From the NCBI RefSeq assembly GCF_947492365.1, contig NZ_CANLMB010000002.1:620001-684000 (forward strand): a DNA stretch of 64,000 nt. Reading direction: 5' to 3'. Shown here piece by piece: positions 1 through 8,820 of the stretch. The stretch is from an uncultured Erythrobacter sp. (GTDB lineage: Bacteria > Pseudomonadota > Alphaproteobacteria > Sphingomonadales > Sphingomonadaceae). The notes below the pieces were generated by a model. That model was given only the letters and a program-made list of their open reading frames with translations. It made no database searches and had not been told where the DNA came from. How positions within the stretch are numbered: the first letter of the stretch is position 1; each line of letters opens with the position of its first letter. Position numbers and translations under genes: made by a program.

Positions 1-155
1 GCGGCTTTGACGGCCGTGTCGATCTGGTCGACGGCGCATTCGACGACGAAGGGCGCTATATCATCAGGAACTTCAATCCGGGCTCTGGTGAAGCGAATAC
101 TTTCGAATCCTCCACCGCATGGCGGATCCAGATCGGTGCGCGTTACGAATTCTAA
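1..155 (+). CDS. C-terminal end of an outer-membrane receptor (partial)
   Basis: The reading frame is open from the window edge and stops with TAA at 153-155; about 50 residues are visible. The end, IQIGARYEF, is a typical last beta strand of a TonB-dependent receptor or similar outer-membrane barrel, with alternating hydrophobic residues and a terminal aromatic residue used for outer-membrane insertion. An Oar-like receptor is possible, but the plug and TonB box lie outside the window, so substrate and subfamily cannot be read. A strong hairpin terminator follows at once, which supports this as the true gene end. Confidence 0.6.
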   Translation, partial: GFDGRVDLVDGAFDDEGRYIIRNFNPGSGEANTFESSTAWRIQIGARYEF

Positions 156-184
156 TTCGTCGCGACCGAGTGACCAAAAGCGAG

Positions 185-211
185 CGGCGGGGCCTTCGGG
201 CTCCGCCGTTT
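185..211 (+). terminator. Intrinsic terminator after the receptor gene
   Basis: A 10-bp stem (CGGCGGGGCC at 185-194 with GGCTCCGCCG at 199-208, one G-U pair) closes a TTCG tetraloop and is followed by a short T run. It lies 30 bases after the receptor stop and before the convergent kinase gene. Confidence 0.8.
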
Positions 212-245
212 GCGTTTGGGATGGGTATTAGATTGGACTACCGCC

Positions 246-3200
246 TTAACCGCGAGCGCGTGTGTCGATCGGATCGTCTGCCACGCTGAGCAATTCGAAT
301 GCCAACGCTTCTCTGACTTCGCCGGACATGTTCATGCGCAGCGCGCGCTCGAACGCGGTGGCCTGATCGCCAAGCTCGGGTTCGCCAAAGATTGCTGCGG
401 TTCCGGCCAGCTTGTGCACCAACCTGGCAAGGTCCTGCGCGCTTTCTTCATCGCCGCCCAGTTCGCCAAGCTTACCCGATTGCAGCGCCAGTCGCACAGC
501 CTCGACCGCCTCGCTGCGCCGCTCGGTCCAGCGGCTGAGCAGGTCGGGGGAGTGCGATTGCAGACTGCCGCCTGTCTCGGATTGCGGAGGGGACGGCGCA
601 GGACGTTTGGAGGGCATTGCGCTCTTGGATTCGTATCGGGGCTGGCCTTCAAATTGCGCGGTGTCGTGTGCGGATACCAACTCGTCACCCTGATCTGCCA
701 GGTGGTCCTTCATGTCCGGCGCGTAACCGGCTTGAGCGTGATCCAGAGCATTGACCCGGCCATATTGCGGCATGTCAGCCTGAGACGTGATGTCGCCAAA
801 ATCATCGGATTCTTCGCCCGCGTCGGCCTCGATAATGCGGGTGGGCAGCCATCGCCCCAGCGCGCGAGCGAGATCGGCAAAGACCAGCGGCTTGGCCAGA
901 TGCGCCTGCATCCCGGCGTCGCGCGCGGCGGAGATATCCTCGGGGAAAGCGTTGGCGGTGAGCGCGACGATCGGCATGACATCGGGGGTGATCCCCTCAG
1001 CCCGAATGGCGCGGGTCGCGGCATAGCCGTCGCAGCCGGGCATCTGAATATCCATCAGCACCAGATCATAGGGCTTGCCGCGCATCACGCTGTCGATGAC
1101 CATCGCGATGGCTTCATTCCCGTCATGCGCAATTGCAACAGACTGCCCGCACCTTTCGAGCATTTCTGTGCCCAGCAGCCGGTTGACGTCATGGTCCTCG
1201 ACCAGCAACACGCGCGCCGATTGCGGCAGGTCTTGCGGCTCGACAATGGGCACCAGGCGCTCGGGCCGTTCTTCAGGTTCGGCATAAGTCGCGGGCAATG
1301 TCAGACGGAAGGTCGATCCCTTGCCCGGGTCGCTTTCGACTGTGATCGTGCCGCCGAGCAATTCTGCGAGTTGGCGCGAGATTGTCAGACCGAGTCCAGT
1401 CCCGCCAAAGCGGCGCGCCGTGTCGCTTTCCGCCTGCGTGAACGGGGCAAAGACCGTGTCGATCCGTGATTTGCTGATCCCGATCCCGGTGTCGCGCACC
1501 TCTAGGCAGAATTCCTCCGCATCGGCCCAATAGGAAACCTCAACTTCGCCGCGCTCGGTGAATTTGACTGCATTGCCGATCAGGTTGAGCGAGATCTGCC
1601 GCAAGCGCAGCGCATCGGTGACAACCCAGGGATGTTCGTCGAGATCAGTGCTTCGGTCTGAATCGGGTGCATCGCGCCGCTCAAACTCGATTCGCAGGCC
1701 CTTTTTCTCCGCCGCAGCACGGTGCAGCGCGGCGCATTCGGACAAAGTTGCATGAAGATCAACTGGGGTCTGGTCGATGTCGATCTGTCCCGCCTCGATC
1801 TTGGAAAGGTCGAGAATGTCGTTGAGCAGCATCATCATCGAGCGGCCGGACTGGACAATCATCTCGGTATGGCGGCGATGGTCTGGGGTCAGCTCGTCCT
1901 GCAGGATCAATTCGGCAAACCCGAGCACGCCGTTCATCGGTGTGCGGATCTCGTGGCTCATATTGGCGAGGAATTCCGATTTGGCACGAGCGGCGTTTTC
2001 GGCATGGCGACGGGCACGGGTCAGCAGCAGTTCCAGCTCGACCCGGTCGGTCACATCGCGGGCGGAAACCACAAAGCCAGCCCGCTCGCTGGTCTTTGGA
2101 TCATAGGCGACCGCGCATTCAGCCTCGATAAAAACCGGTGTGCCGTCCTCTGCATCGTGCAGGCGGCGATAAGTGAAGCGTTGATGGTCTGCCAATCCGG
2201 CCTGCAGCTTGCCCAAAACCTGCGCAATCTTGTCAGACGAATCCTCATGCGGGCGGTCGGTTACTCGGTCGCCGATCATAGCATTCGGATCGCGGCCAAG
2301 CACTTTTTTGACCGAAGGCGAGGCATAGGTGATGACCCCGTCCAGATCGAGCTTGAACACGGCATCGGTGACATTGTCGGCCAGCAGGGCAAGTTCACGC
2401 CGCCCGGCGATCATGGCGTCGGCGATCCGTTCGCGTCCGGCCAGGATCGCGGCGATTGGCAGTCCGCTGAGGAAATTGGCCGCGACAAAGCTCTGCAGCA
2501 CGAAAATCTCGCTTGCTGCGATGGTGCCTCTCTCAGCAAGCGGGCCATAGCCGCTGAAGTTCATCCAGCTGCCGACAATGGCAATACCCGGAACGAACAA
2601 AGCGGTCCCAAGTCCTCCGACCCGGAACGCGATCAGCAGGGTCACCGGCGGAATCAGAAAGAGCAGCGGATATGTGGGCTGGCGAAAGACCAGATAGGTC
2701 GCGATCAATCCGCCGATCATCATGACGCTGCGTTCAAGCACTTCGGCGCCGGTCGGCCGGACTTCGGAGCGCAGCGAAGCTACGATCAGCAAGAGCGCCG
2801 GAACGATCAGGATCATGCCGAGCGAGTCCGCGATAAACCACGCTGCCGGAGCCTGTGCTAGAGCAGAAGTGCCAGGCACTAACGCGGTTGCAGCAATCAA
2901 GGTCGACGCTGCCGGACCGACAATCCCGCCAATCAGCAAGAAGCGGCCCAGGTCCGACAGGTCGTTCATGTCGGGAATGGATTCGCAGGCTCGCCGCATC
3001 AGCAAGGTGATAAGCAAGACCTCGATCGTATTGGCTGCAGTGAAGACGAGCGACAAGTTCAGCGAATTGCCTGCCAGCAGATTGGCTCCGACGCTGCCAG
3101 CCGCAATAGCCGCGAAGAAGGCGATTTCGCTGCGCACCCGCACCAGCATCAGTGCGGCCACAGCCGCTGCATTGGGCATCCACAGGCTCGCCAGCGCCAT

Positions 3201-3593
3201 GTCAAAGCGCGACAGGGCAAGGCACATGGAGGCGATCAGAAAGAAGCCCGTCCCCCCGGCAATCGCGAAGATCAAGCTGCGCAGATCGAGCGGTGCTACG
3301 GCCAAGGTTCCCAAGACCGATTGCGACCGCTCGGGTGCGAGGTCAGCCGGCGTCGTCCAGCCCGTTTCCGCTTCGGGCACGGCCATTGCGGCACCATCTT
3401 TCTCGGCCCTGTCGATGGCGGCCTGCGCAATTGCGGCAACAGCGTCGGGATTGTCTCGTGCGCTTGAGATAACGCGCTCCATCGCAAAAATTGAAAACGC
3501 TGCTAAGATTGCGGGCATGAAGGCACCCGCAATGCTGACAAGCCGCGCCGGCCGGGTAACGTTCAGATCATTATGGTTTCGATCTTCACGCAC
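246..3593 (-). CDS. MASE1 hybrid sensor histidine kinase with PAS, receiver and Hpt domains
   Basis: This 1115-residue membrane phosphorelay kinase has, in order: an N-terminal membrane region with many hydrophobic segments (about 15-385) resembling the MASE1 sensor domain; a PAS domain (about 395-520); HisKA with the H-box SHEIRTPMNG, phospho-acceptor His547; HATPase_c with DTGIGIS and GGTGLGLTIS (about 650-780); a receiver with acceptor Asp848 in LMDIQMPG; and a C-terminal Hpt domain with His1060 in VHKLAGTA. All phosphotransfer residues are present, so an internal His-Asp-His relay is expected. No output regulator lies beside it, so the partner must be encoded elsewhere. It is convergent with the upstream receptor gene. 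The ligand is unknown. Confidence 0.9.
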   Translation of the reverse strand: MREDRNHNDLNVTRPARLVSIAGAFMPAILAAFSIFAMERVISSARDNPDAVAAIAQAAIDRAEKDGAAMAVPEAETGWTTPADLAPERSQSVLGTLAVAPLDLRSLIFAIAGGTGFFLIASMCLALSRFDMALASLWMPNAAAVAALMLVRVRSEIAFFAAIAAGSVGANLLAGNSLNLSLVFTAANTIEVLLITLLMRRACESIPDMNDLSDLGRFLLIGGIVGPAASTLIAATALVPGTSALAQAPAAWFIADSLGMILIVPALLLIVASLRSEVRPTGAEVLERSVMMIGGLIATYLVFRQPTYPLLFLIPPVTLLIAFRVGGLGTALFVPGIAIVGSWMNFSGYGPLAERGTIAASEIFVLQSFVAANFLSGLPIAAILAGRERIADAMIAGRRELALLADNVTDAVFKLDLDGVITYASPSVKKVLGRDPNAMIGDRVTDRPHEDSSDKIAQVLGKLQAGLADHQRFTYRRLHDAEDGTPVFIEAECAVAYDPKTSERAGFVVSARDVTDRVELELLLTRARRHAENAARAKSEFLANMSHEIRTPMNGVLGFAELILQDELTPDHRRHTEMIVQSGRSMMMLLNDILDLSKIEAGQIDIDQTPVDLHATLSECAALHRAAAEKKGLRIEFERRDAPDSDRSTDLDEHPWVVTDALRLRQISLNLIGNAVKFTERGEVEVSYWADAEEFCLEVRDTGIGISKSRIDTVFAPFTQAESDTARRFGGTGLGLTISRQLAELLGGTITVESDPGKGSTFRLTLPATYAEPEERPERLVPIVEPQDLPQSARVLLVEDHDVNRLLGTEMLERCGQSVAIAHDGNEAIAMVIDSVMRGKPYDLVLMDIQMPGCDGYAATRAIRAEGITPDVMPIVALTANAFPEDISAARDAGMQAHLAKPLVFADLARALGRWLPTRIIEADAGEESDDFGDITSQADMPQYGRVNALDHAQAGYAPDMKDHLADQGDELVSAHDTAQFEGQPRYESKSAMPSKRPAPSPPQSETGGSLQSHSPDLLSRWTERRSEAVEAVRLALQSGKLGELGGDEESAQDLARLVHKLAGTAAIFGEPELGDQATAFERALRMNMSGEVREALAFELLSVADDPIDTRARG

Positions 3594-3637
3594 GCGACCT
3601 TGAGGAAACTCATCATCTCCCTGCCACAGGTTACATT

Positions 3638-4357
3638 ATGAACGCGCAACGCCGCTATCAGGGAAAACCGAAGGGTCTGCGCTGGCCGTTGGTGCTGGCG
3701 ATCGTGCTGATGCACCTCGTCGTGCTCTATGGATTGACGCGTGCACTGGCGCCCGATTTCACCGCTTCTGTCGAGAATGAAGTGGTGGGTGCCTTCACTG
3801 TCACCATCACCGCACCCGAGGAGCCCGAGACCCCGCCAGAGCCCGATGAAGGCGCGGCCGGTGCCCCCGGAGAAGACGCGGTGCCGCAGCCGGTGAGCGC
3901 GCCCAGTCCGCGGATCGAGCGCACGCCCGATCCGGTCCCGCAAGCCTCATCCACCGGCACCGCGACCCGATCGGGCGCGCGCGAGGCGGGCGATGGCACA
4001 GGGGCCGAGGGCGAGGGCGCAGGCACAGGCAGCGGCAATCAGGGCAGCGGGCAGGGCAACGGTGTGGCAGTGCGGCCCAGCGTCGCTTCGGGCAGGCTCG
4101 ATCCGCGCCGCGACTTTCCCATTCCCGAAGGCGGGCGCGAGGTGCGCTTTGGCACTTCGGTCACGGTGGTTTTCACCGTGCAAACCGACGGCAGGGCGCG
4201 CAATTGCTCGGTCGCGCAGACCAGTGCCGATGCCGAGACGACGGCGCTTGTGTGCGGGCTTGTGATCGAGAAAATCCGGTTTAACCCGGCGCGCAACCGT
4301 GCGGGCGACGCGATCGAGGCGCGCTATGGCTACCGCGTCGATTTCCGTGCGCGCTAG
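3638..4357 (+). CDS. TonB-family energy transducer
   Basis: The 239-residue protein has a short cytoplasmic N-terminus, one membrane segment (about 14-34), a long Pro/Glu/Gly-rich periplasmic linker (about 55-150) and a C-terminal TonB-like domain (about 160-239) with VVFTVQTDGRARNCSV and a closing YRVDF strand. This is the layout of TonB, which couples ExbB/ExbD and the proton gradient to outer-membrane receptors. No exbB or exbD is adjacent, so it may be one of several TonB copies. A GC-rich hairpin without a T run follows at 4377-4393. It is divergent from the kinase gene with only 44 bases between, so the two promoters must overlap. Confidence 0.8.
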   Translation: MNAQRRYQGKPKGLRWPLVLAIVLMHLVVLYGLTRALAPDFTASVENEVVGAFTVTITAPEEPETPPEPDEGAAGAPGEDAVPQPVSAPSPRIERTPDPVPQASSTGTATRSGAREAGDGTGAEGEGAGTGSGNQGSGQGNGVAVRPSVASGRLDPRRDFPIPEGGREVRFGTSVTVVFTVQTDGRARNCSVAQTSADAETTALVCGLVIEKIRFNPARNRAGDAIEARYGYRVDFRAR

Positions 4358-4376
4358 AGGGCAGGGCCTGAGAGAT

Positions 4377-4393
4377 GCCGCCACAATGGCGGC
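4377..4393 (+). other. Hairpin between tonB-like gene and manC
   Basis: GCCGCC at 4377-4382 pairs with GGCGGC at 4388-4393 around an ACAAT loop. No T run follows, so it is at best a weak or factor-assisted terminator. Confidence 0.35.
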
Positions 4394-4449
4394 GGTTCGC
4401 CTACGCGTCTTAGCTGGAAATAAACCGCCGCGCTGCTAAGGATCGAGCC

Positions 4450-5490
4450 ATGTCGAAGGCTCGCATCATCCATCCGGTCATCCTGTGCGGCGGCAGCGGG
4501 ACGCGGCTTTGGCCCGTCAGCCGCAAGGCTCGCCCCAAGCCTTTCCTGCCATTGGTGGGTGAGGAAACGCTGTTTGAACAAGCGGTTAGCCGTGTGGCGG
4601 GGGATGATCGCTTTGCTGCGCCAATCGTGGTTGCAGGCGCAAGCCATGGCGATTTGATCGAGGCGCAGATGCACGGCGCGCCGCATCGCCTGATTGTCGA
4701 ACCGGCCGCCCGAAACACCGCGCCTGCGATTGCGCTCGCGGCGGCTCTGATCCCCGAAGACGATATCATGCTGGTCTGCCCCAGCGACCACCACATCGCC
4801 GATCCGGCGGCCTTTCGCAGCGCAGGTTTGGCAGCAGCGGCGCTGGCGGCTGAGGACTATCTCGTCTCCTTTGGCATCGCGGCTGACCGGCCCGAAACCG
4901 GCTATGGCTATCTCCATCGCGGCAAGGCTTTGCCCGGCGGCTTTGCCATCGCAAAATTCGTCGAAAAGCCGGACCGCGCGCGCGCGCAGGCCTATCTGGA
5001 CAGCGGCGAATACAGCTGGAATGGCGGTATCTTCGCCTTTCGCGCGGGCGCTTTGCTGGCCGAACTGGCGCGGCATCGTCCCGCGATGGCGGCAGCGGTG
5101 CGCGCCTCGGTGGACAAGGGCCGCGAAGAGGGCACGCGCTTCCACCCAGATGCAGACAGTTTTGCCGCGATTGAAGGCGATTCCATTGACTATGCGGTGA
5201 TGGAAAACACCGCGCGCGCAGCGATGGTGCCCGCCGATATGGGCTGGTCCGACATTGGCAATTGGGCGGCTTTGCACGATGCCTTGGAGCGCGATGGGCG
5301 GGGCAACGCGGTGCGCGGCGAGGCGGACCTTGCCGATTGCTCCAACGTTTTGGCGATGAGCGACGGCCCGCGCATCTCTGCTGTCGGCCTAGAGGATGTG
5401 TGCATCATCGTGTCGGACGGCGAAGTGCTGGTCACCACCCGCGATGGCGCGCAGGCGGTGGGCAAACTGCCCGGAGCCTCCAATCAGTGA
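4450..5490 (+). CDS. manC: Mannose-1-phosphate guanylyltransferase
   Basis: Makes GDP-mannose from mannose 1-phosphate and GTP, a precursor for exopolysaccharide, LPS and GDP-fucose sugars. The 346-residue protein opens with the nucleotidyltransferase motif CGGSGTRLWPVSR (about 12-24) and has FVEKPDRA (about 160) and the product-site region GYGYLHRG. It is shorter than the roughly 470-residue bifunctional ManC/AlgA type because it lacks the fused isomerase cupin; that activity sits in the next gene, whose start overlaps this stop by four bases. The pair therefore turns fructose 6-phosphate into GDP-mannose once a phosphomannomutase, not seen here, is added. Confidence 0.92.
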   Translation: MSKARIIHPVILCGGSGTRLWPVSRKARPKPFLPLVGEETLFEQAVSRVAGDDRFAAPIVVAGASHGDLIEAQMHGAPHRLIVEPAARNTAPAIALAAALIPEDDIMLVCPSDHHIADPAAFRSAGLAAAALAAEDYLVSFGIAADRPETGYGYLHRGKALPGGFAIAKFVEKPDRARAQAYLDSGEYSWNGGIFAFRAGALLAELARHRPAMAAAVRASVDKGREEGTRFHPDADSFAAIEGDSIDYAVMENTARAAMVPADMGWSDIGNWAALHDALERDGRGNAVRGEADLADCSNVLAMSDGPRISAVGLEDVCIIVSDGEVLVTTRDGAQAVGKLPGASNQ

Positions 5491-6296
5491 GCGAAGCCGT
5501 GCGCCAATTGCCGACCAAGCTGGTCGAAAAAGTCTGGGGGCGCACCCGCCTGCCTGACCCTTTCACCGCGCCTGATGGCAAGCGGATCGGTGAGATCTGG
5601 TTCGAGCCTCCGGCAGAACTGCCGCAATTGCTCGTCAAATACCTCTTCACCAGTGAGAAACTCTCAGTGCAGGTCCACCCCTCGGGCGCCAATGCTCTGG
5701 CAGGCGAGGATGGCAAAGAGGAATGCTGGCTGGTGCTCGATGCCGAGCCGGGCGCGAGACTGGCCATCGGCTTTGATAACGAACTGTCATCTGAGGCGGT
5801 CGAGAAAGCCGCGCGCGACGGCTCTATCGAAGAGCTGCTGACCTGGCACGAAGTCGCGCCCGGCGATGTCTATTACTTGCCCCCCGGCACGGTTCACGCG
5901 ATCGGCCCCGGCCTCTCGCTGGTCGAAGTGCAGCAGAACTCCGACACCACATTCCGCCTCTATGATTACGGGCGCGACCGGGCGCTGCATCTGGAACGGG
6001 CGCTGGCAGTGGCCGATTGCGGGCCCTATCCACGCGCGCATCACGGCACTGCGCAGGAACGCGGCACCACGCTGATCGACGCACCGCATTTCCGCATGGA
6101 CCGGATCGAGGGCGAGCCTGATGCGGCGACGCGCGCGGCCTACACGGCCCCGCTTCTGGCGCTGCCGCTGGGCGGAGAACTGCGCAGCGCGGATGGAACC
6201 GCCAGCGCGGCGGCAGGCGAATGTCTTTATGCGGAAAGTCTGGATGCGCTCGATTTCAAACGCGCAGAGACAACGCTGCTGACGCGCCCGAACTAA
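5487..6296 (+). CDS. manA: Class I mannose-6-phosphate isomerase
   Basis: Interconverts fructose 6-phosphate and mannose 6-phosphate and is zinc-dependent. I place the start at GTG 5487, overlapping the manC stop in a GTGA junction; an upstream open frame exists but only runs antisense-style through manC. The 269-residue product has the cupin metal motifs QVHPSG (about 55) and PPGTVHAIG (about 130), then VEVQQNSDTTFRLYDYGR, a well-kept signature of type I phosphomannose isomerases. Coupling with manC indicates a dedicated GDP-mannose supply operon. Confidence 0.9.
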   Translation: MSEAVRQLPTKLVEKVWGRTRLPDPFTAPDGKRIGEIWFEPPAELPQLLVKYLFTSEKLSVQVHPSGANALAGEDGKEECWLVLDAEPGARLAIGFDNELSSEAVEKAARDGSIEELLTWHEVAPGDVYYLPPGTVHAIGPGLSLVEVQQNSDTTFRLYDYGRDRALHLERALAVADCGPYPRAHHGTAQERGTTLIDAPHFRMDRIEGEPDAATRAAYTAPLLALPLGGELRSADGTASAAAGECLYAESLDALDFKRAETTLLTRPN

Positions 6297-6307
6297 AGAC
6301 CCAAACT

Positions 6308-6610
6308 TCAGCCCTTTTCGAGCAGACGGCCGCCATGCTTGCGCACTGCGCCTTCGATCGTGCCGCGCAGAAAACTGAGCATCGCGGGCAGGTCCATTTC
6401 GATCACCACATTGTCTTCGGTGATGTCGATCCCGCCCTTGATCCGCTGACCCATGGCGTTGACGAGCAATTCCATCCGGTCGTCATCGGGCCAGCTGGTT
6501 TCCACGCTGGCCATGCCTGCGGGGAAGTGGTCGGCAATCTCGTGGCCGTGTTCGTGCATGCGTCGGCGCACTTCTTCCTTGCCGAGCGAATGGGGTAGCG
6601 AAACGCGCAT
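6308..6610 (-). CDS. Polyhydroxyalkanoic acid system family protein
   Basis: A 100-residue protein that resembles the PHA_gran_rgn family of small proteins linked to PHA granules in many proteobacteria. It starts MRVSLPHSLGKEEVRRRM and keeps the typical order of a His-rich helical segment (HEHGHEIADHF), a hydrophilic beta region and IEMDLPAMLSFLRGTIEG near the end. Its biochemical role is not known. It lies 11 bases downstream of the XpaC-like gene on the same strand, so telA, the XpaC-like gene and this gene probably form one transcript. No PHA synthase is in the window. Confidence 0.75.
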   Translation of the reverse strand: MRVSLPHSLGKEEVRRRMHEHGHEIADHFPAGMASVETSWPDDDRMELLVNAMGQRIKGGIDITEDNVVIEMDLPAMLSFLRGTIEGAVRKHGGRLLEKG

Positions 6611-6621
6611 CGGGATTGGTC

Positions 6622-7446
6622 CTATCTGGTCTTTTGCGGAGCGAGGTCGAGATCGGGCAGCGGCACGCCTGAGCCCTGCTCGCCTCCCTCACCCTGTAAA
6701 TCGGCAAGCAATTCATCGCCGCCATAACGATATTCGAGATAGCGCGACTTGATCGCGAGATCGTCGAGCGCGCCTTCGGCAAGCCTGCGGGTCACGCGGT
6801 CAACCTCGCCCGAGATTTTGGTCAGGCTTTCGGTCAGGCGGGCATCAGCGGTGCCTCCCGCATGCTCCTCCTGCCGCAGATGCGCGGGGATTTTGCGGTA
6901 ATTGTCGATCGTCTCGGGGATATACTCGCCCACCAGCTCGCGCACTTCCCTCATCGCGGGATGTGCGTCGTCGAGGGTTTCGAGCTGCACGCCAAGCGCG
7001 TCGAGCTGCACGCCCAGCTGATCGACAATCGCCGCAGCTGGAGCGGGCAGAGCATCGCGCTGCGCTTCGAGCCACAGCTCGGTGCGCGCGACCATCTGCT
7101 TGGGATTGCCTTGCTTGAGCTCGGAGCGTTTGGGGGGCTTGGGCTTGGGAGCAAGCACAAAGACCGCAATCGCAATCATCACCGCAAGGCCCAGAGCCAT
7201 GACGCCCCATGTGCCGATTCCGCCGATAATCCCGCCGATAATGCCAGTCCCGACAAACAGCGCGAAGATCGCTGCGACAAGATAGGCACCGCGTTTGAGC
7301 CAGTGCCGCATCTTGGCCTGAGCCGAGCCGCGCCCGATGCTCTTGCTAACCGGCCCCGGACGATGCGTGCCGCCGTCCCGCTGGGTCACCAGCGAGGTCT
7401 TGGCTGCATGCATGATCCGGTCGGATTCGCGGGTCGTGTCGCTCAT
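6622..7446 (-). CDS. XpaC-like membrane protein, TelA partner
   Basis: The 274-residue protein has a basic N-terminus, two adjoining hydrophobic segments with a glycine-rich GIIGGIIGGIG turn (about 50-105), then a long helical cytoplasmic part containing ELWLEAQRDALPAP and ETIDNYRKIPAHLR. Size, topology and position next to telA match the XpaC family (named for 5-bromo-4-chloroindolyl phosphate hydrolysis), although its own catalytic role is unproven. Its ATG shares one base with the telA stop, so the two are translated together. Assignment rests largely on context. Confidence 0.6.
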   Translation of the reverse strand: MSDTTRESDRIMHAAKTSLVTQRDGGTHRPGPVSKSIGRGSAQAKMRHWLKRGAYLVAAIFALFVGTGIIGGIIGGIGTWGVMALGLAVMIAIAVFVLAPKPKPPKRSELKQGNPKQMVARTELWLEAQRDALPAPAAAIVDQLGVQLDALGVQLETLDDAHPAMREVRELVGEYIPETIDNYRKIPAHLRQEEHAGGTADARLTESLTKISGEVDRVTRRLAEGALDDLAIKSRYLEYRYGGDELLADLQGEGGEQGSGVPLPDLDLAPQKTR

Positions 7447-8690
7447 CAGCTATCCAGCGCCAGCAGTGAAGGATTGGCGGCGACCTTGGCCTGTGCCTGC
7501 GCCTGACCTTCGGCCCGCGCAATATAGCCCTTCGACTTCTCGACCTCGTCGGTGAGGACGTTGACGGTCTGCTTCATGCTCGCCAGCGCGCGCACCTTGA
7601 AATCGTCGACCTCGTCCATCGTGTCGTAGATGTTCTGGAAGGCGCGTTGCAGCGTCTCCAGCGGGATCGTCGAAGCGGCAGCCTGCTCGTGGATCTGCGC
7701 GGTCTGTTCGCGCAGCAGCGTGCTGGTCGAATCGATGATATTGGTGGTGGTCTCGTTCAGCGACGTGATCTGCTGGAGCACAAGCTTCTGGTTGGTCATC
7801 GCCTGCGCCACCGTCACCGCCGTGCGCAGCGCGCCGACTGTGGTGGTGCTGGCGCGGTCGACGCCTTTGACCAGCTCGACATTGTTCTTCTTGACCAGAT
7901 CGAGCGCGAGATAGCCCTGAACGCTCACCGCCATCTGGGTGAGCAAGTCCTGCGTGCGCTGACGAACATAGAAGAGCGCGCTTTCACGCAAGGCCTTGGC
8001 CTTTTCCGGATCGCTGGAATCGAGTTCGAGCGCCTTTGCTTCAAGCCGCTCGTCGAGCGTTTTGGCGATGTGGATCATCTGCTCCAGCTCGCCCATCGCT
8101 TCCCACAATTTCGCGCGTTCGGTGTCGATCGCGGCATTGTCGAGATGCAGTTCCTTCTTGCCGCCCTCAAGCCTCTCGAGGATCGCCTGAATGTGGCCCT
8201 GCGCGGATGTGTAGCTGTCGAAATAGTTCTTCAGCTTGTTGCCGAAGGGGATGATGCCGAACAGCTTGCGCGGGGCCAGCAGCTTGTTCTTGCGGCCCGG
8301 ATCGAGGTCTTCGACCGTGCGGCGCAGTTCGGCGAGATCGCTGCCCACGCTGCTGTCTGCGTCCATCGCGCGCACCGGACGGTCGAGGAAGCGGTTGGAA
8401 TGCGCAGCAGCAGCGCGGATCTGTTCCTGACCCATACGCGTGATCTGATCGACCTTCTCGCCAAAGGCAGGCGAATTGGAATCGGTAGAGACAAGGTCAG
8501 TGACAAAAGCGTCCACCTTGGTGTCGAGCTTGGATCGCTGCTCGGTCGAAACCGGGACGAGGCCAGCGGCCTTTTCGGGCGCAACCTCGGGCACGGGCGC
8601 GGGCGGCGTCAGTTCAAAGTCGCCAGCCGTCTTGGTGGCCGTCTTGGTGGCGGTTTCGGTTGCTTTCTCAGGTGTCATCTCGGTGCTCAT
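7446..8690 (-). CDS. telA: Toxic anion resistance protein TelA
   Basis: TelA-family proteins are linked to tellurite and other envelope stresses; the biochemical activity is unclear. I start at ATG 8690 (MSTEMTPEKA), which has GGGAG upstream; the frame extends 34 codons further but without family-like sequence. The 414-residue product has a low-complexity Thr/Lys/Ala N-terminus, then a nearly all-helical body with DLAELRRTVEDLDPGRK, the conserved region KLFGIIPFGNKLKNYFDSY (about 145-165), and long predicted coiled coils to the end. It is the first gene of the telA-xpaC-like-PHA-family run and is divergent from the DUF389 gene. Confidence 0.9.
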   Translation of the reverse strand: MSTEMTPEKATETATKTATKTAGDFELTPPAPVPEVAPEKAAGLVPVSTEQRSKLDTKVDAFVTDLVSTDSNSPAFGEKVDQITRMGQEQIRAAAAHSNRFLDRPVRAMDADSSVGSDLAELRRTVEDLDPGRKNKLLAPRKLFGIIPFGNKLKNYFDSYTSAQGHIQAILERLEGGKKELHLDNAAIDTERAKLWEAMGELEQMIHIAKTLDERLEAKALELDSSDPEKAKALRESALFYVRQRTQDLLTQMAVSVQGYLALDLVKKNNVELVKGVDRASTTTVGALRTAVTVAQAMTNQKLVLQQITSLNETTTNIIDSTSTLLREQTAQIHEQAAASTIPLETLQRAFQNIYDTMDEVDDFKVRALASMKQTVNVLTDEVEKSKGYIARAEGQAQAQAKVAANPSLLALDS

Positions 8691-8820
8691 GCGGCGTATT
8701 TGCTCCCTGATCCGCCGGGCAGGGCCATTCCCCGCCCCAGCAGATTTGATCCTTGGTGCTCTTTGATACTGTATTAGTGATCTAAAACACACCTTTCAAG
8801 ATAGCAGGAAACTGGCGCGA

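Noticed and set aside
210-1469. 419-codon plus-strand frame
   Set aside because: Antisense to the receiver and Hpt part of the MASE1 kinase.
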